56,035 bases of DNA from Alphaproteobacteria bacterium. Lineage in GTDB: Bacteria > Pseudomonadota > Alphaproteobacteria > Rhizobiales > Xanthobacteraceae. Of this stretch, positions 19,666 through 28,624 are shown one piece after another. Below the pieces are notes generated by a model, which did not search any database, was not told where the DNA came from, and was given only the letters and a program-made list of their open reading frames with translations. Location of the stretch: positions 1-56,035 of the forward strand of contig VAZG01000414.1 of NCBI GenBank assembly GCA_005885285.1, in the 5' to 3' direction. Both the position numbers and the translations under genes were made by a program. Within the stretch, counting starts at the first letter, position 1, and the number at the start of each line of letters is the position of its first letter.

Positions 19666-19851
19666 ATGAGAATCGTTGCAATCGCGCTGCTGCTGATGGC
19701 CGGCCTCTATGCGGCCAGCGACGCGGCACGGGCTCAGTCAAGCTGCAAGGTTTGCAGCGAACAGCCGCGCGCTTGCATGAAGAATTATGCCGGACCGACG
19801 TGCAAGACTGAATATCAGATGTGCATGAAATCCTGCGGGAAGAAATCGTAA
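19666..19851 (+). CDS. Small exported cysteine-rich protein
   Basis: MRIVAIALLLMAGLYAASDAARAQSSCKVCSEQPRACMKNYAGPTCKTEYQMCMKSCGKKS; GAGAGGA upstream. Confidence 0.7.
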   Translation: MRIVAIALLLMAGLYAASDAARAQSSCKVCSEQPRACMKNYAGPTCKTEYQMCMKSCGKKS

Positions 19852-19927
19852 AACGGCGGCCTTCTCCAATCATCGGCTCTGCGGCGGAGATTTTCTATAG
19901 ACTGTATTTTGATTTGTGGGGCACGAC

Positions 19928-21097
19928 ATGACGGAATCGACGGCACAAGGGCAGATTGGCGAGTTGGTACGTTACTTCCTGCGGCTCGGGTTTTTGGGCT
20001 TCGGCGGACCGGTGGCGCTGGTCGGCCAGATGGAGCGCGAACTCGTCGATGGCAAGAAGTGGCTCACCAAGGAGCAGATGCGCGAAGCCATCGCCATCTG
20101 CCAGTCGCTTCCCGGACCGCTTGCGATCCAGGTCGGCGTCTACGTCTCCTATCTGCGCTGCGGATTTTGGGGCGCCTGGGCCGGCGGGTGGGCTTTCATC
20201 CTTCCAAACTTCGTCATCGTGGCTGCGCTGGGCGCGCTCTACGTCTATCTCGGCGATCTGCAGCCGGTAACCGCTATCTTTTACGGCGTCAGCCCGGCTG
20301 TGATCGCGCTGATCCTGCATTCCTGCTATCGGCTGGCCAAGCTTGGCATGGAAGACGCCTTGCAATGGGCGATCGCCGCAGTCTGCCTCGTGGTCACCGT
20401 CGTTCTCCAGGCCGAAGTGGCGTTGCTGTTCATCGGCGCCGGCATCGTCGGCATTCTTTATTACGGCAGCCTGTTCAAGCGAACGCCGCCGGCGCTTTCG
20501 ATTACCATAGCGCCGGTTCTCGCACAGCTCGCGCCAAGTGCCTCAAGCTCGATCCTCGGCAAGCTCCTGCTGTTTTTCCTCAAGGCCGGCTCGCTCACCT
20601 TTGGGAGCGGTCTCGTCATCGTGCCGTTCCTCGAACAGGGGCTAGTCCAACAGTTCGGCTGGCTGGATCAGCGTCAGTTCCTGATCGCTGTCGCTATCGG
20701 CATGATCAGCCCGGGACCGGTCGTGATCACCGCAACCTTTGTCGGGTATCTCGTCGCCGGTTTTTGGGGCTCGCTGGTCTCGACCATCGGCATTTTCCTG
20801 CCCTCGTTCCTTCTGGTGCTGATCGCGGCGCCATTGCTGGCGCGCCATCGTGGCGATCCCAATGTGCAGGGATTTGTCAAGGGTGCCTATGCGGCGGCGA
20901 TCGGAACGATCCTGGGCGCCTGCATCCTGCTTGGGCGCATCGCGATCGGCGATTGGCTTACGGCGCTGATCGGGCTCGTCTCGCTCGCGGTGTTGTTTCG
21001 CTGGAAAGTCAGCAACCCGCTCCTGATCGCCGCGACCGCGGCCGTGGGCCTCATTGCATATCCGCTGCTGCAACCGACCTGGGTGATGGTCCACTAG
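19928..21097 (+). CDS. chrA: Chromate transporter
   Basis: LGFLGFGGPVALVGQMERELVDGKKWLTKEQMREAIAICQSLPGPLAIQVGVYVSYLR...LTFGSGLVIVPFLEQGLV. Confidence 0.94.
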   Translation: MTESTAQGQIGELVRYFLRLGFLGFGGPVALVGQMERELVDGKKWLTKEQMREAIAICQSLPGPLAIQVGVYVSYLRCGFWGAWAGGWAFILPNFVIVAALGALYVYLGDLQPVTAIFYGVSPAVIALILHSCYRLAKLGMEDALQWAIAAVCLVVTVVLQAEVALLFIGAGIVGILYYGSLFKRTPPALSITIAPVLAQLAPSASSSILGKLLLFFLKAGSLTFGSGLVIVPFLEQGLVQQFGWLDQRQFLIAVAIGMISPGPVVITATFVGYLVAGFWGSLVSTIGIFLPSFLLVLIAAPLLARHRGDPNVQGFVKGAYAAAIGTILGACILLGRIAIGDWLTALIGLVSLAVLFRWKVSNPLLIAATAAVGLIAYPLLQPTWVMVH

Positions 21098-21199
21098 TTG
21101 GGCGGCTCGCGGAACCATCTGAAAATAATTCATTCCCCTTGTCGGATCGCCCCACCTCCATCCGTCCTCGGGTCACTGCCCCTCGGAAAGGAACCCGCC

Positions 21200-21628
21200 A
21201 TGACCAAACTTATTTTCGTCAATCTGCCGGTTAGCGACCTTGCCAGTGCCACCGCCTTCTATCAGGCCGTCGGCGCCAGCAAGAACGAACAATTCAGCGA
21301 TGATACCGCATCCTGCATGGTGTTGTCGGACACCATTCACGTCATGCTGCTGACCCACGACAAGTTTCGCCAGTTCACGCCCAAGAAGATCGCCGATGCA
21401 AAGACCTCGAGCGAGGTTCTGATCTGCATCTCCGCCGACAACCGGAACGCCGTTGACGAGATCGTCGGCCAGGCGGAGGTGGCCGGCGGCCGTGTCGATC
21501 CCGGTCCGAAGCAGGATTACGGCTTCATGTACGGCCGCAGCTTCGAGGACCCGGACGGCCATATCTGGGAAGTGATGTGGATGGATGTCGCCGCCGCAAC
21601 CGCCGCACCGTCCCTGGCCAACGCCTGA
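21200..21628 (+). CDS. VOC family (glyoxalase/bleomycin resistance) protein
   Basis: MTKLIFVNLPVSDLASATAFYQAVGASKN...FEDPDGHIWEVMWMD. Confidence 0.9.
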   Translation: MTKLIFVNLPVSDLASATAFYQAVGASKNEQFSDDTASCMVLSDTIHVMLLTHDKFRQFTPKKIADAKTSSEVLICISADNRNAVDEIVGQAEVAGGRVDPGPKQDYGFMYGRSFEDPDGHIWEVMWMDVAAATAAPSLANA

Positions 21629-21660
21629 TTGATGTTCATCATCTCAAAGGAGCTCAATGG

Positions 21661-22149
21661 ATGTCCAAAGTGTCCCCCTGTCTGTGGTTCGACGGCGAGG
21701 CCGAGGAGGCCGCGAAATTCTACGTTTCGCTGCTGCCCAACTCCAAAATCGAAACGGTGCAGAAGAATCCGGTCGATGGTCCCGCCGGAAAGGCCGGCAC
21801 GGTGCTGGTCGTCGAGTTCACGGTGGCCGGCCAGCGCTTCATGGCGCTGAACGGCGGCATGCGGGTCGAATATACCCACGCGGTCTCCTTCAAGATTGAT
21901 TGCGCCGATCAGGCCGAGGTCGATCACCTCTGGGATGCGCTATCCGCAAACGGCGGCCAACCCGTGCGCTGCGGCTGGGTGAGGGACCGTTTTGGCGTGT
22001 CCTGGCAGATCGTGCCGTCAGCGCTGCCGAAATATCTCGGCGGTCCGGATGCCGCCGGCAGGCAGCGCGCGATGCAGGCCATGCTGGGCATGATCAAGCT
22101 CGATGTCGAAGGCCTGCGGCGCGCCTATGAGGGCCAATCGGCGGCGTGA
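21661..22149 (+). CDS. VOC family protein (PhnB/3-demethylubiquinone methyltransferase-like)
   Basis: MSKVSPCLWFDGEAEEAAKFYVSLLPNSKIETVQ...WVRDRFGVSWQIVPSALPKYLGG. Confidence 0.92.
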   Translation: MSKVSPCLWFDGEAEEAAKFYVSLLPNSKIETVQKNPVDGPAGKAGTVLVVEFTVAGQRFMALNGGMRVEYTHAVSFKIDCADQAEVDHLWDALSANGGQPVRCGWVRDRFGVSWQIVPSALPKYLGGPDAAGRQRAMQAMLGMIKLDVEGLRRAYEGQSAA

Positions 22150-22411
22150 TCAACGCCTTTGCCAAGAGCAATCTCGGCGGTTTCTGGGGCCCTGATGCGT
22201 TCGATCAGGAGCGGGATACGATCCCCGCCCCAGAACAGCTCGCCGTTGAAGACCATCGTCGGCACGCCGAACATTCCGCGATTCTCAAAGTATAGGGCGG
22301 CCATTCGAGCTCGACCCCTTCGCATTTCTCCAGATCGAAGAGCGCTGCATTGGCGACGAAGGCATAAGGGCTCTTGTAGTCGGTATAGACACGCACCCGC
22401 GGCTTTTCCAT
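22125..22411 (-). pseudogene. 2-hydroxychromene-2-carboxylate isomerase / DsbA-like remnant with large internal deletion
   Basis: MEKPRVRVYTDYKSPYAFVANAALFDLEKCEGVELEWPPYTL in one frame, then YFENRGMFGVPTMVFNGELFWGGDRIPLLIERI in another. Confidence 0.75.
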
Positions 22412-22461
22412 AGCGGACCTCCGTCGCGCTGCAAGGTAGAAGGTTTCGCCTGCCTGCGGCG

Positions 22462-23523
22462 CTAATAATTGGACCGCAATCCGACGCCGCCGTGTATCGT
22501 GTTGCCGACCGGCTGCGGGCCCAAGGTCCCGTTGACGAAGAGGTCGGCGACCCAGCCCTGGGCGATGCGGAATCCGAGCCGACCGCCATATTCGAGCCAG
22601 CCCTGGTTGCCGATCGTCGGCACCACGGTGCCGTCGCCGGTCACGGTCGCGACAATGCCGGAATGCGCGGCAAACGACTGCACATAGCCGCCGTTGATAT
22701 TGCCCTCGATGCTGGACGTCAAAAGATGGGTCCACTGCCCGCCGACCTTGACCAAATTGGTTCGATCGGCGCCGGTGGCGATGGTGGCGTCGAACGGATT
22801 GAACGCGACCATGGGGTCGGTATATCCGGCGACGCGCTGCCACAATTGCCAGACCTCGATGGATGCGGCGACTTCGTCGCGTGGCGACAGCCGGGCGATC
22901 CAGCCGGCCCGGCCGTAGACGCCGTAATCGGAGCTGTTGGTCGAGCTAGTGAGCGCGACCGGACCCAGGCTCGTCGTGTAGCTGCGGCTGTAGCGCACCT
23001 TCTCGAACGGCGTCAGGATGGCGCCGACATCGAAGAACGGCCGTGACGATCCCCAATCGACGAAATCATAACGCAGCGCGAACGCGCCGATCGGCGCGCT
23101 GGTGACGCTGTAGCCGCCCTCGCTGAACTGCGTATAGGCGATGCCGGCGAGCAGTGACAGGTTCGAGGTGATCTCCTTGCGGCCATGGATGCCGGCGGAG
23201 AACGAGCCTGCGGAGCCGAAGGCGCTGATGCAATCGCTGCAATTGACCTGTTCGTTGACGCCGAGCAGCACGGTGCCGAGCACGCGGTTGGTGATCATCT
23301 GGTTGAAGCGCTGGTTGGCGAGGCCACCGATCGATCCGCCGCTGTTATCGGCGCCGGTTACCGGCGGCGGACCCACCGCACGTTGCAACGGCGGCGGTGT
23401 GTTACAGTCGTCAATGCATTCGGCCTGCGCCAATGCGGTTGATGGTTGCAACTGCATCAGCACCAGCCAAGCCGCCGCGGCGAGGACGGCTGATGCGATC
23501 AAGCCGCGCGCGAGTCTGACCAT
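22462..23523 (-). CDS. Outer-membrane beta-barrel (autotransporter-like) protein
   Basis: Signal peptide; aromatic-alternating strands and C-terminal LGFRIAQGWVADLFVNGTLGPQPVGNTIHGGVGLRSNY. Confidence 0.7.
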   Translation of the reverse strand: MVRLARGLIASAVLAAAAWLVLMQLQPSTALAQAECIDDCNTPPPLQRAVGPPPVTGADNSGGSIGGLANQRFNQMITNRVLGTVLLGVNEQVNCSDCISAFGSAGSFSAGIHGRKEITSNLSLLAGIAYTQFSEGGYSVTSAPIGAFALRYDFVDWGSSRPFFDVGAILTPFEKVRYSRSYTTSLGPVALTSSTNSSDYGVYGRAGWIARLSPRDEVAASIEVWQLWQRVAGYTDPMVAFNPFDATIATGADRTNLVKVGGQWTHLLTSSIEGNINGGYVQSFAAHSGIVATVTGDGTVVPTIGNQGWLEYGGRLGFRIAQGWVADLFVNGTLGPQPVGNTIHGGVGLRSNY

Positions 23524-23525
23524 GA

Positions 23526-24239
23526 TCAGCGCCCACACAGCATGCCGGTGGGATCATCGACCGGCGGCGTTACAACAGGCGATGCATCCGCAAAATCGCT
23601 CACCGCGCAAAGCCCGGCCGCTGCCGCGCAGGTCGCTGCGAACGTCCATGGCGAGTTGTTGGTCTTGTGAATCGAGGTCTTGCCGCCGGTCGAGGTGATG
23701 ATGGCGGTGTCGCCGGGCTGCGTCAGCTGGATGCATTGGAAGCTGAGGGTGCAGACGCTCGATGCGCCCTCCTGCAGCACCACGGTGGTCTTGCCCCGCT
23801 GCGACAGGATGTCGAGAATGGTGCCGCGGACGCCGATCGAGGCGAGCGGGGTCGTGATCTTGTAGGCGGTCTTCTCGGAATTTCCAGTGACGAAGCGAAA
23901 CGCTCCCGTGGTCAACCGCACCGCGATGTCGCGATAAGTGTGCTCGTCGTTGAAGACGGTGCGGTCGAGCTTGACTGTCGCGCTCGGACCGAGCGACAGA
24001 TTGGTATTGTCGGCCATCACCAGCCGCGCCGCGCTGGCCAGACCCGTGCGCACGGTTTCATCGCGCAGCAAGCCGTCACCGACATTGATCTGTGTGCTCG
24101 CCGATGCCGCGACCCGGACGACTTCATTCTGGACGACGACGGCTTCGCCGACGCGCGTTTGCGCAGACGACGGGGTTATTCCAACTCCCGCCAACAGACC
24201 GATTGCGAGCAACAAAATAACGCAGTTACGCGAGACCAT
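23526..24239 (-). CDS. FecR domain-containing exported protein
   Basis: VGDGLLRDETVRTGLASAARLVMADNTNLSLGPSATVKLDR...YKITTPLASIGVRGTILDI. Confidence 0.85.
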   Translation of the reverse strand: MVSRNCVILLLAIGLLAGVGITPSSAQTRVGEAVVVQNEVVRVAASASTQINVGDGLLRDETVRTGLASAARLVMADNTNLSLGPSATVKLDRTVFNDEHTYRDIAVRLTTGAFRFVTGNSEKTAYKITTPLASIGVRGTILDILSQRGKTTVVLQEGASSVCTLSFQCIQLTQPGDTAIITSTGGKTSIHKTNNSPWTFAATCAAAAGLCAVSDFADASPVVTPPVDDPTGMLCGR

Positions 24240-24508
24240 ATCGCACCGTACAAATCGACGCCAGGATCGTAGCGGATCGTGCGGTCGAGCCATGTTGTAT
24301 ATCTGCCACTAAATCCCGTCATGTAGAGCCGTTCGATCAGTGATGCAAAATCGAAATGGGTTCATTCCAGTGGACTCAAGAGCAAGTACTGCCCGAACTC
24401 GGGCATTGGGGCGATCTGACCATCCGCCTGCCGTTCGGCTGGTCCGAAGCTGCAATGTTTTCGAAATCCGCCTGCCGGACGTCGGCGGGCGGACCCAATC
24501 TGGTAAGG

Positions 24509-25147
24509 TCACTTCGACGCGGTCTTGGTGTCCATGTTGACGACCTGGACGCGGCGGTTGATCGGGTCGGCGGGGTTGGCGGTATCCTTCAGTTTGGTCT
24601 TGCCGTAGCCGACGGTGACGAGATCGCTGCCGGTGATGCCGTATTTGTCGATCAGATAGCGCTTGATGGTGTCGGCGCGGCGCTCGGAGAGATCCTGGTT
24701 GAAGGCGTCGCCACCGATGGCGTCGGTGTGGCCGGCGACCACGAAGGTCGAACCCTTGAGGTTCGGATTCGAAAGCGCCTTGCCGAGCTCCTGCACGGCC
24801 TGCGTCGAGCTCTTGCTGATCTGAGCCGAGTTGAAGTCGAACTGAATCTCGAGATCGATGTTCGGCTTGGTGGCCGCGATCTCCGCGATCTGCTCACGCT
24901 CGCCCAGCGATAGCGACCTGGTGTTGCGGTTGCGCAGCGTCTTGACGAAGCCGATCTCGTTTGCCTTGATGGCCGGATCGACTTGCGGTCCACTCGAAAG
25001 GCCGCGCGTCAAGGGCTTCGGTTGTAATGCGTTGACAATCCTGTCTGCGGAAACGGTGCCGTCGGCCGCAAGCGCCAGCCCTGCCGTCATCGACAGTGCG
25101 GCGCTGATGGTAATCGCCTTGCCAAACAACTTCTGAAAGCCGGTCAT
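24509..25147 (-). CDS. OmpA family protein
   Basis: IDLEIQFDFNSAQISKSSTQAVQELGKALSNP...VVAGHTDAIGGDAFNQDLSERRADTIKRYL. Confidence 0.93.
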   Translation of the reverse strand: MTGFQKLFGKAITISAALSMTAGLALAADGTVSADRIVNALQPKPLTRGLSSGPQVDPAIKANEIGFVKTLRNRNTRSLSLGEREQIAEIAATKPNIDLEIQFDFNSAQISKSSTQAVQELGKALSNPNLKGSTFVVAGHTDAIGGDAFNQDLSERRADTIKRYLIDKYGITGSDLVTVGYGKTKLKDTANPADPINRRVQVVNMDTKTASK

Positions 25148-25230
25148 TGTCGTATCCTCGTGGGTTCACGCCTGCAAATACGTCGGCATAGCGTTTGATG
25201 GCGGGAGGATAGGGCGGGTTCAAAGCCAAG

Positions 25231-25250
25231 AATGTGACCTGCGTCACATT
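25231..25250. promoter_or_regulatory. CRP-like perfect dyad AATGTGAC-CTGC-GTCACATT
   Basis: Contains TGTGA-N6-TCACA; lies ~85 bp upstream of the ompA-like start. Confidence 0.6.
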
Positions 25251-25348
25251 GAAGAACGGCAGCCCGCCTCGTCCGTATTTGCGCCCCCCGCAAAGGCCAG
25301 CCCCCAGCGCGGTGTCCCGCGAACGGTTTCGACGCCTCGGCAGCTTGA

Positions 25349-25362
25349 GTGAGCTAGATCAC
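25349..25362. promoter_or_regulatory. Second CRP-like core GTGA-N6-TCAC
   Basis: gtgagctagatcac, ~100 bp upstream of the caspase-domain gene. Confidence 0.4.
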
Positions 25363-25464
25363 GGTTCATCCCCCTAAACCGGATCACATTGTCCTCATCA
25401 GATCGGCCCTGGATGAACCTGACGGGCCCACGATGGACGGATTTAGATTAGGGGAGAATGGACC

Positions 25465-26850
25465 ATGCGCTTCTTGATCGCAGCAATGACAGCCGCAGCA
25501 TTCCTCGTCAGCACTGATGCGGCCCTCGCTGACAAGCGTGTCGCCTTCGTGGTCGGCAACGGCGCCTATAAGAATGTCGCGCCACTGCCGAACCCGGCGG
25601 TCGACGCCAAATCGATGGCCAAGGTCTTGCGCAATGTCGGTTTCGACGTCGTCGAAGGCACGAACCTCACCCGCGACCAGATGACGGAAAAACTGCTCGA
25701 CTTCGGCAAGAAGGCCGAGGGCGCCGACGTCGCGGTGTTCTTCTATGCCGGCCACGGCATCGCCGTTAACGGCACCAACTACCTGTTGCCGGTCGATGCC
25801 GACCTCAAATCCGAAATGGACGTCAAGCTGGGCGCCGCCATCAATGTCGATCTCACGCTCGAACAGACCATGAGCGATGCCAAGGTGAAATTGGTGTTTC
25901 TTGATGCCTGCCGCGACAACCCGTTCGCCGCCAAGATCCGCTCCGCCAAGGCGACCCGCAGCGTTGCCGTAGGGTCAGGCCTCGCCGAGATGAAATCCGG
26001 CGAAGGCACGCTGATCGCATTCGCGACCGGTCCGGGACAGACCGCGCTCGACGGCGAAGCCGGCACCAACAGCCCGTTCACCCGCGCGCTGATGGCCAAC
26101 ATCGCCGCCCCCGGCGTCGAGATTCAGCAGGCGATGACCAAGGTCCGCGCCCAGGTCAATGAAGAGACCGGCAAGAACCAGCTTCCCTGGGGCCACACCA
26201 ATTTGATCGGCACCGTCTATCTCAACCCGGTCGGCGCTCCCGCAGCGGAGGCGTTGAGCACGCCCACCGTCCCCAGCGGCCCGGTCTCGGAAGTCGAGCT
26301 CGAATTCTGGCGCTCGATCAAGGACTCCAACAAGGTGGAAGAGCTCAACGCCTACCTGACCAGCTATCCCAACGGCCAGTTCAAGTCGCTGGCGCTGACC
26401 CGAATCGCCTCGCTGCAGGATGGTCCCACCAACGTCACCCGCAACCTGACCACTGGCATCGACCCCGCGACCTTCACAGAGGAAGCCGATCAGGTTTCGG
26501 AAGGCCAGATCGGTCTCGACAAAGGCCAGCGCCGCGACGTGCAGCGCCGCCTCAACGGCCTCGGCTTCGACACCAGGATCAACGGCAGGTTCGATGAAGC
26601 AACCCGTGGCGTGCTCAAGCGCTGGCAGGCCGCGCGCAACTATCCCGCCACCGGCTATCTGAACCAGCTCCAGCACAAGGCGCTGCTCTCGGAGATCGTC
26701 TCGGCCCGCGTCGTTCCCTCCGACGATTCCGACGACGAGAGCGTGCATCATTCCCGCCGCTCGAGCGGCGGCGGCGGCCGCCACTACCGTGGCGGTGGCG
26801 GCCCTGGCGGCCTCTTCGGCGGCATGATGGGCGGATTGTTCCGCCGCTAA
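25465..26850 (+). CDS. Caspase-domain (peptidase C14) protein with C-terminal peptidoglycan-binding-like domain and Gly-rich tail
   Basis: RVAFVVGNGAYKNVAPLPNPAVDA, His motif FYAGHGIA, Cys motif FLDACRDNPF; RRDVQRRLNGLGFDTRINGRFDEATRGVLKRWQ. Confidence 0.92.
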   Translation: MRFLIAAMTAAAFLVSTDAALADKRVAFVVGNGAYKNVAPLPNPAVDAKSMAKVLRNVGFDVVEGTNLTRDQMTEKLLDFGKKAEGADVAVFFYAGHGIAVNGTNYLLPVDADLKSEMDVKLGAAINVDLTLEQTMSDAKVKLVFLDACRDNPFAAKIRSAKATRSVAVGSGLAEMKSGEGTLIAFATGPGQTALDGEAGTNSPFTRALMANIAAPGVEIQQAMTKVRAQVNEETGKNQLPWGHTNLIGTVYLNPVGAPAAEALSTPTVPSGPVSEVELEFWRSIKDSNKVEELNAYLTSYPNGQFKSLALTRIASLQDGPTNVTRNLTTGIDPATFTEEADQVSEGQIGLDKGQRRDVQRRLNGLGFDTRINGRFDEATRGVLKRWQAARNYPATGYLNQLQHKALLSEIVSARVVPSDDSDDESVHHSRRSSGGGGRHYRGGGGPGGLFGGMMGGLFRR

Positions 26851-26875
26851 TGGGTTCGGTCACGAACACCATCAA

Positions 26876-26904
26876 GGAAAAGGCGGCCTTGGGCCGCCTT
26901 TTCC
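26876..26904 (+). terminator. Rho-independent-like terminator hairpin
   Basis: GGAAAAGGCGGCC-TTG-GGCCGCCTTTTCC, 13-bp perfect stem just after the caspase CDS. Confidence 0.8.
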
Positions 26905-26934
26905 GCGGCTCCGCGGTGCCGCTCGCTACGAGCG

Positions 26935-26963
26935 TTGACATGCGATGCACATGTGTTTATGTT
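26935..26963 (+). promoter_or_regulatory. Sigma70-like promoter TTGACA-N17-TATGTT of vapBC
   Basis: Exact -35, 17-bp spacer, -10 ends 6 nt before the vapB ATG; CACATGTG palindrome inside the spacer. Confidence 0.6.
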
Positions 26964-26969
26964 TTGTAC

Positions 26970-27197
26970 ATGACGATGATACAAATTCGAAACGTGCCCG
27001 ATGCGCTGCATCGGCGGCTCAAGTCGCGTGCGGCGCTGGCGGGTATGTCGCTCTCCGACTACCTGCTCAGCGAGATTCGTCAGGTGGCCGAGCGACCGAC
27101 GCTCGAGGAATTGCGAGCCCGTCTGGAGCGGCGCCCGGCAATGACCCCTTCGGTGGCGCCGGCGCAGGCAGTCCGCGCCGAACGGGATCGCCAATGA
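26970..27197 (+). CDS. vapB: VapB/FitA-like ribbon-helix-helix antitoxin
   Basis: MTMIQIRNVPDALHRRLKSRAALAGMSLSDYLLSEIRQVAERPTLEEL. Confidence 0.88.
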   Translation: MTMIQIRNVPDALHRRLKSRAALAGMSLSDYLLSEIRQVAERPTLEELRARLERRPAMTPSVAPAQAVRAERDRQ

Positions 27198-27586
27198 TCG
27201 TTGTCGATGCTTCGGCGGTGCTCGAAGCGCTGCTTCGCACGCGGGCCGCCGCTGTGGTGGAGAGGTGGCTGTTCGACCCGTCGCACACGTTGCACGCGCC
27301 TCATTTGCTCGATGTCGAAGTGGCCCAAGTGGTTCGCCGGTATGCAGCGCACCGCGAGATCGACGGTGAGCGCGGCCGAATGGCTCTCGCCGACCTCGCC
27401 GACCTTCCCTTGCACCGGTATCCACACGATTTCCTTTTGTTGCGCGCCTGGGATTTGCGGAACAACCTTACTGCCTATGACGCCATGTACGTCGCCCTTG
27501 CGGAAGCGCTCGACGCGCCGCTACTCACCCGCGACAAACGTCTCGCCGCCTCGGCCGGCCATCATGCGCGGATCGAACTTGTGTGA
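27194..27586 (+). CDS. vapC: VapC PIN-domain toxin
   Basis: MIVVDASAVLEALL...LDVEVAQVVRRY...YDAMYVALAEALDAPLLTRDKRLA; 4-bp overlap with vapB. Confidence 0.92.
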   Translation: MIVVDASAVLEALLRTRAAAVVERWLFDPSHTLHAPHLLDVEVAQVVRRYAAHREIDGERGRMALADLADLPLHRYPHDFLLLRAWDLRNNLTAYDAMYVALAEALDAPLLTRDKRLAASAGHHARIELV

Positions 27587-27866
27587 AAGCACGGCATCGG
27601 CGTGGCGCCGGCGCCGTTTTTGTGGTGACTTGGCAGACGAAAAGTTTCAACGGGGCGATCTGGTCCTAAAGCGGTCGCGAGAGCGCCGGGCTGCGAACAA
27701 CAAATCGGCCAGATGCGCGCTCAAGAACACAGTTCGCCAAGAAAAAAAGAAGCAAAAACAGAAAAAGCAACCGAGCTTAGCAGGGTACGTGTTTCATCCA
27801 GTAAGAAAACAGAACGAGTATTTGGGGTATCGAGCGGGCGTGCCGGGGATAGGTTCCACAAGCTCA

Positions 27867-28100
27867 ATGCCGATCCTGATCGGCGCAGCCATGATCGCGG
27901 TGGCGATCCTGTTGTCCACGTTCGTCACTGCGCTGGGGACCCGTTACGTCGGGATCGAAGGTCCGAGCGACGAAACCGCGTGGCTGATCGACCGGCTCAC
28001 CGGCAACGTCTACCGGTGTCAGGCCCAGGGACGCGGCAAGGCGTCGTGCGACCCGGAAATCGCAACCGGCAGCATCGCCGCGCGGCCGAAACCGCAATAG
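27867..28100 (+). CDS. Small membrane protein, unknown function
   Basis: MPILIGAAMIAVAILLSTFVTALGTRYVGIEGPSDETAWLIDRLTGNVYRCQAQG; one TM. Confidence 0.55.
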   Translation: MPILIGAAMIAVAILLSTFVTALGTRYVGIEGPSDETAWLIDRLTGNVYRCQAQGRGKASCDPEIATGSIAARPKPQ

Positions 28101-28271
28101 TGGGGATGCTCTAAAGTGGCGATGCTGTAATCGGCGATCGGGCCAGACCGCGCAGGGCTAGTGCGCTGCAGCGCAGCACACAAAAATGTCTTCTTCCGGA
28201 AACGTACGGGGTAGAGAATACGTATCCCGATAGCCAGCACTTCGCTGGTTTTTTCCCAAGGGAGGTCCGAG

Positions 28272-28520
28272 ATGAGGATACTGATCGCTGCCGCCATGCT
28301 TTCGACGTTCGCCTTCACTCCTGCTTCCGCCGCAATGATGAAGTGTAGCTCGGAGAACTTGGCCAAATCCTCAGCCATGATGATGACCATGCCAGACACG
28401 CCGGCCAAGCGCGCCGCCGACAAGGAAATGGGCATGGCCAACACGGACATGAGCAAGGGCAATATGCGCGGCGGTTGCATGCACTATATGAAGGCGCAGC
28501 AGAGCGCGTCGGCGAAGTAA
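28272..28520 (+). CDS. Small exported Met-rich hypothetical protein
   Basis: Signal peptide; AMMKCSSENLAKSSAMMMTMPDTPAKRAADKEMGMANTDMSKGNMRGGCMHYM; AAGGGAGG SD. Confidence 0.7.
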   Translation: MRILIAAAMLSTFAFTPASAAMMKCSSENLAKSSAMMMTMPDTPAKRAADKEMGMANTDMSKGNMRGGCMHYMKAQQSASAK

Positions 28521-28547
28521 GGCCGCCACGACATTCTCATGACGCAG

Positions 28548-28575
28548 GCCGCGCTGCCCAGCAGCGCGGCATTTT
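28548..28575 (+). terminator. Rho-independent-like terminator
   Basis: GCCGCGCTG-CCCAG-CAGCGCGGC followed by ATTTTC. Confidence 0.7.
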
Positions 28576-28624
28576 CTTGGTGCGCCTCTCCTCTGTTGGG
28601 CGAATCCCGCTACATTAGCGAGCG

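Noticed and set aside
27713-27866. A-rich GAAAAAAAGAAGCAAAAACAGAAAAAGC stretch as a coding or regulatory element
   Set aside because: Reading frames there lack a credible start/SD or homology; simple purine-rich spacer is enough.
28162-28175. Palindrome TGCGCTGCAGCGCA as an operator
   Set aside because: Short GC palindrome, expected by chance in this composition; no paired site found.
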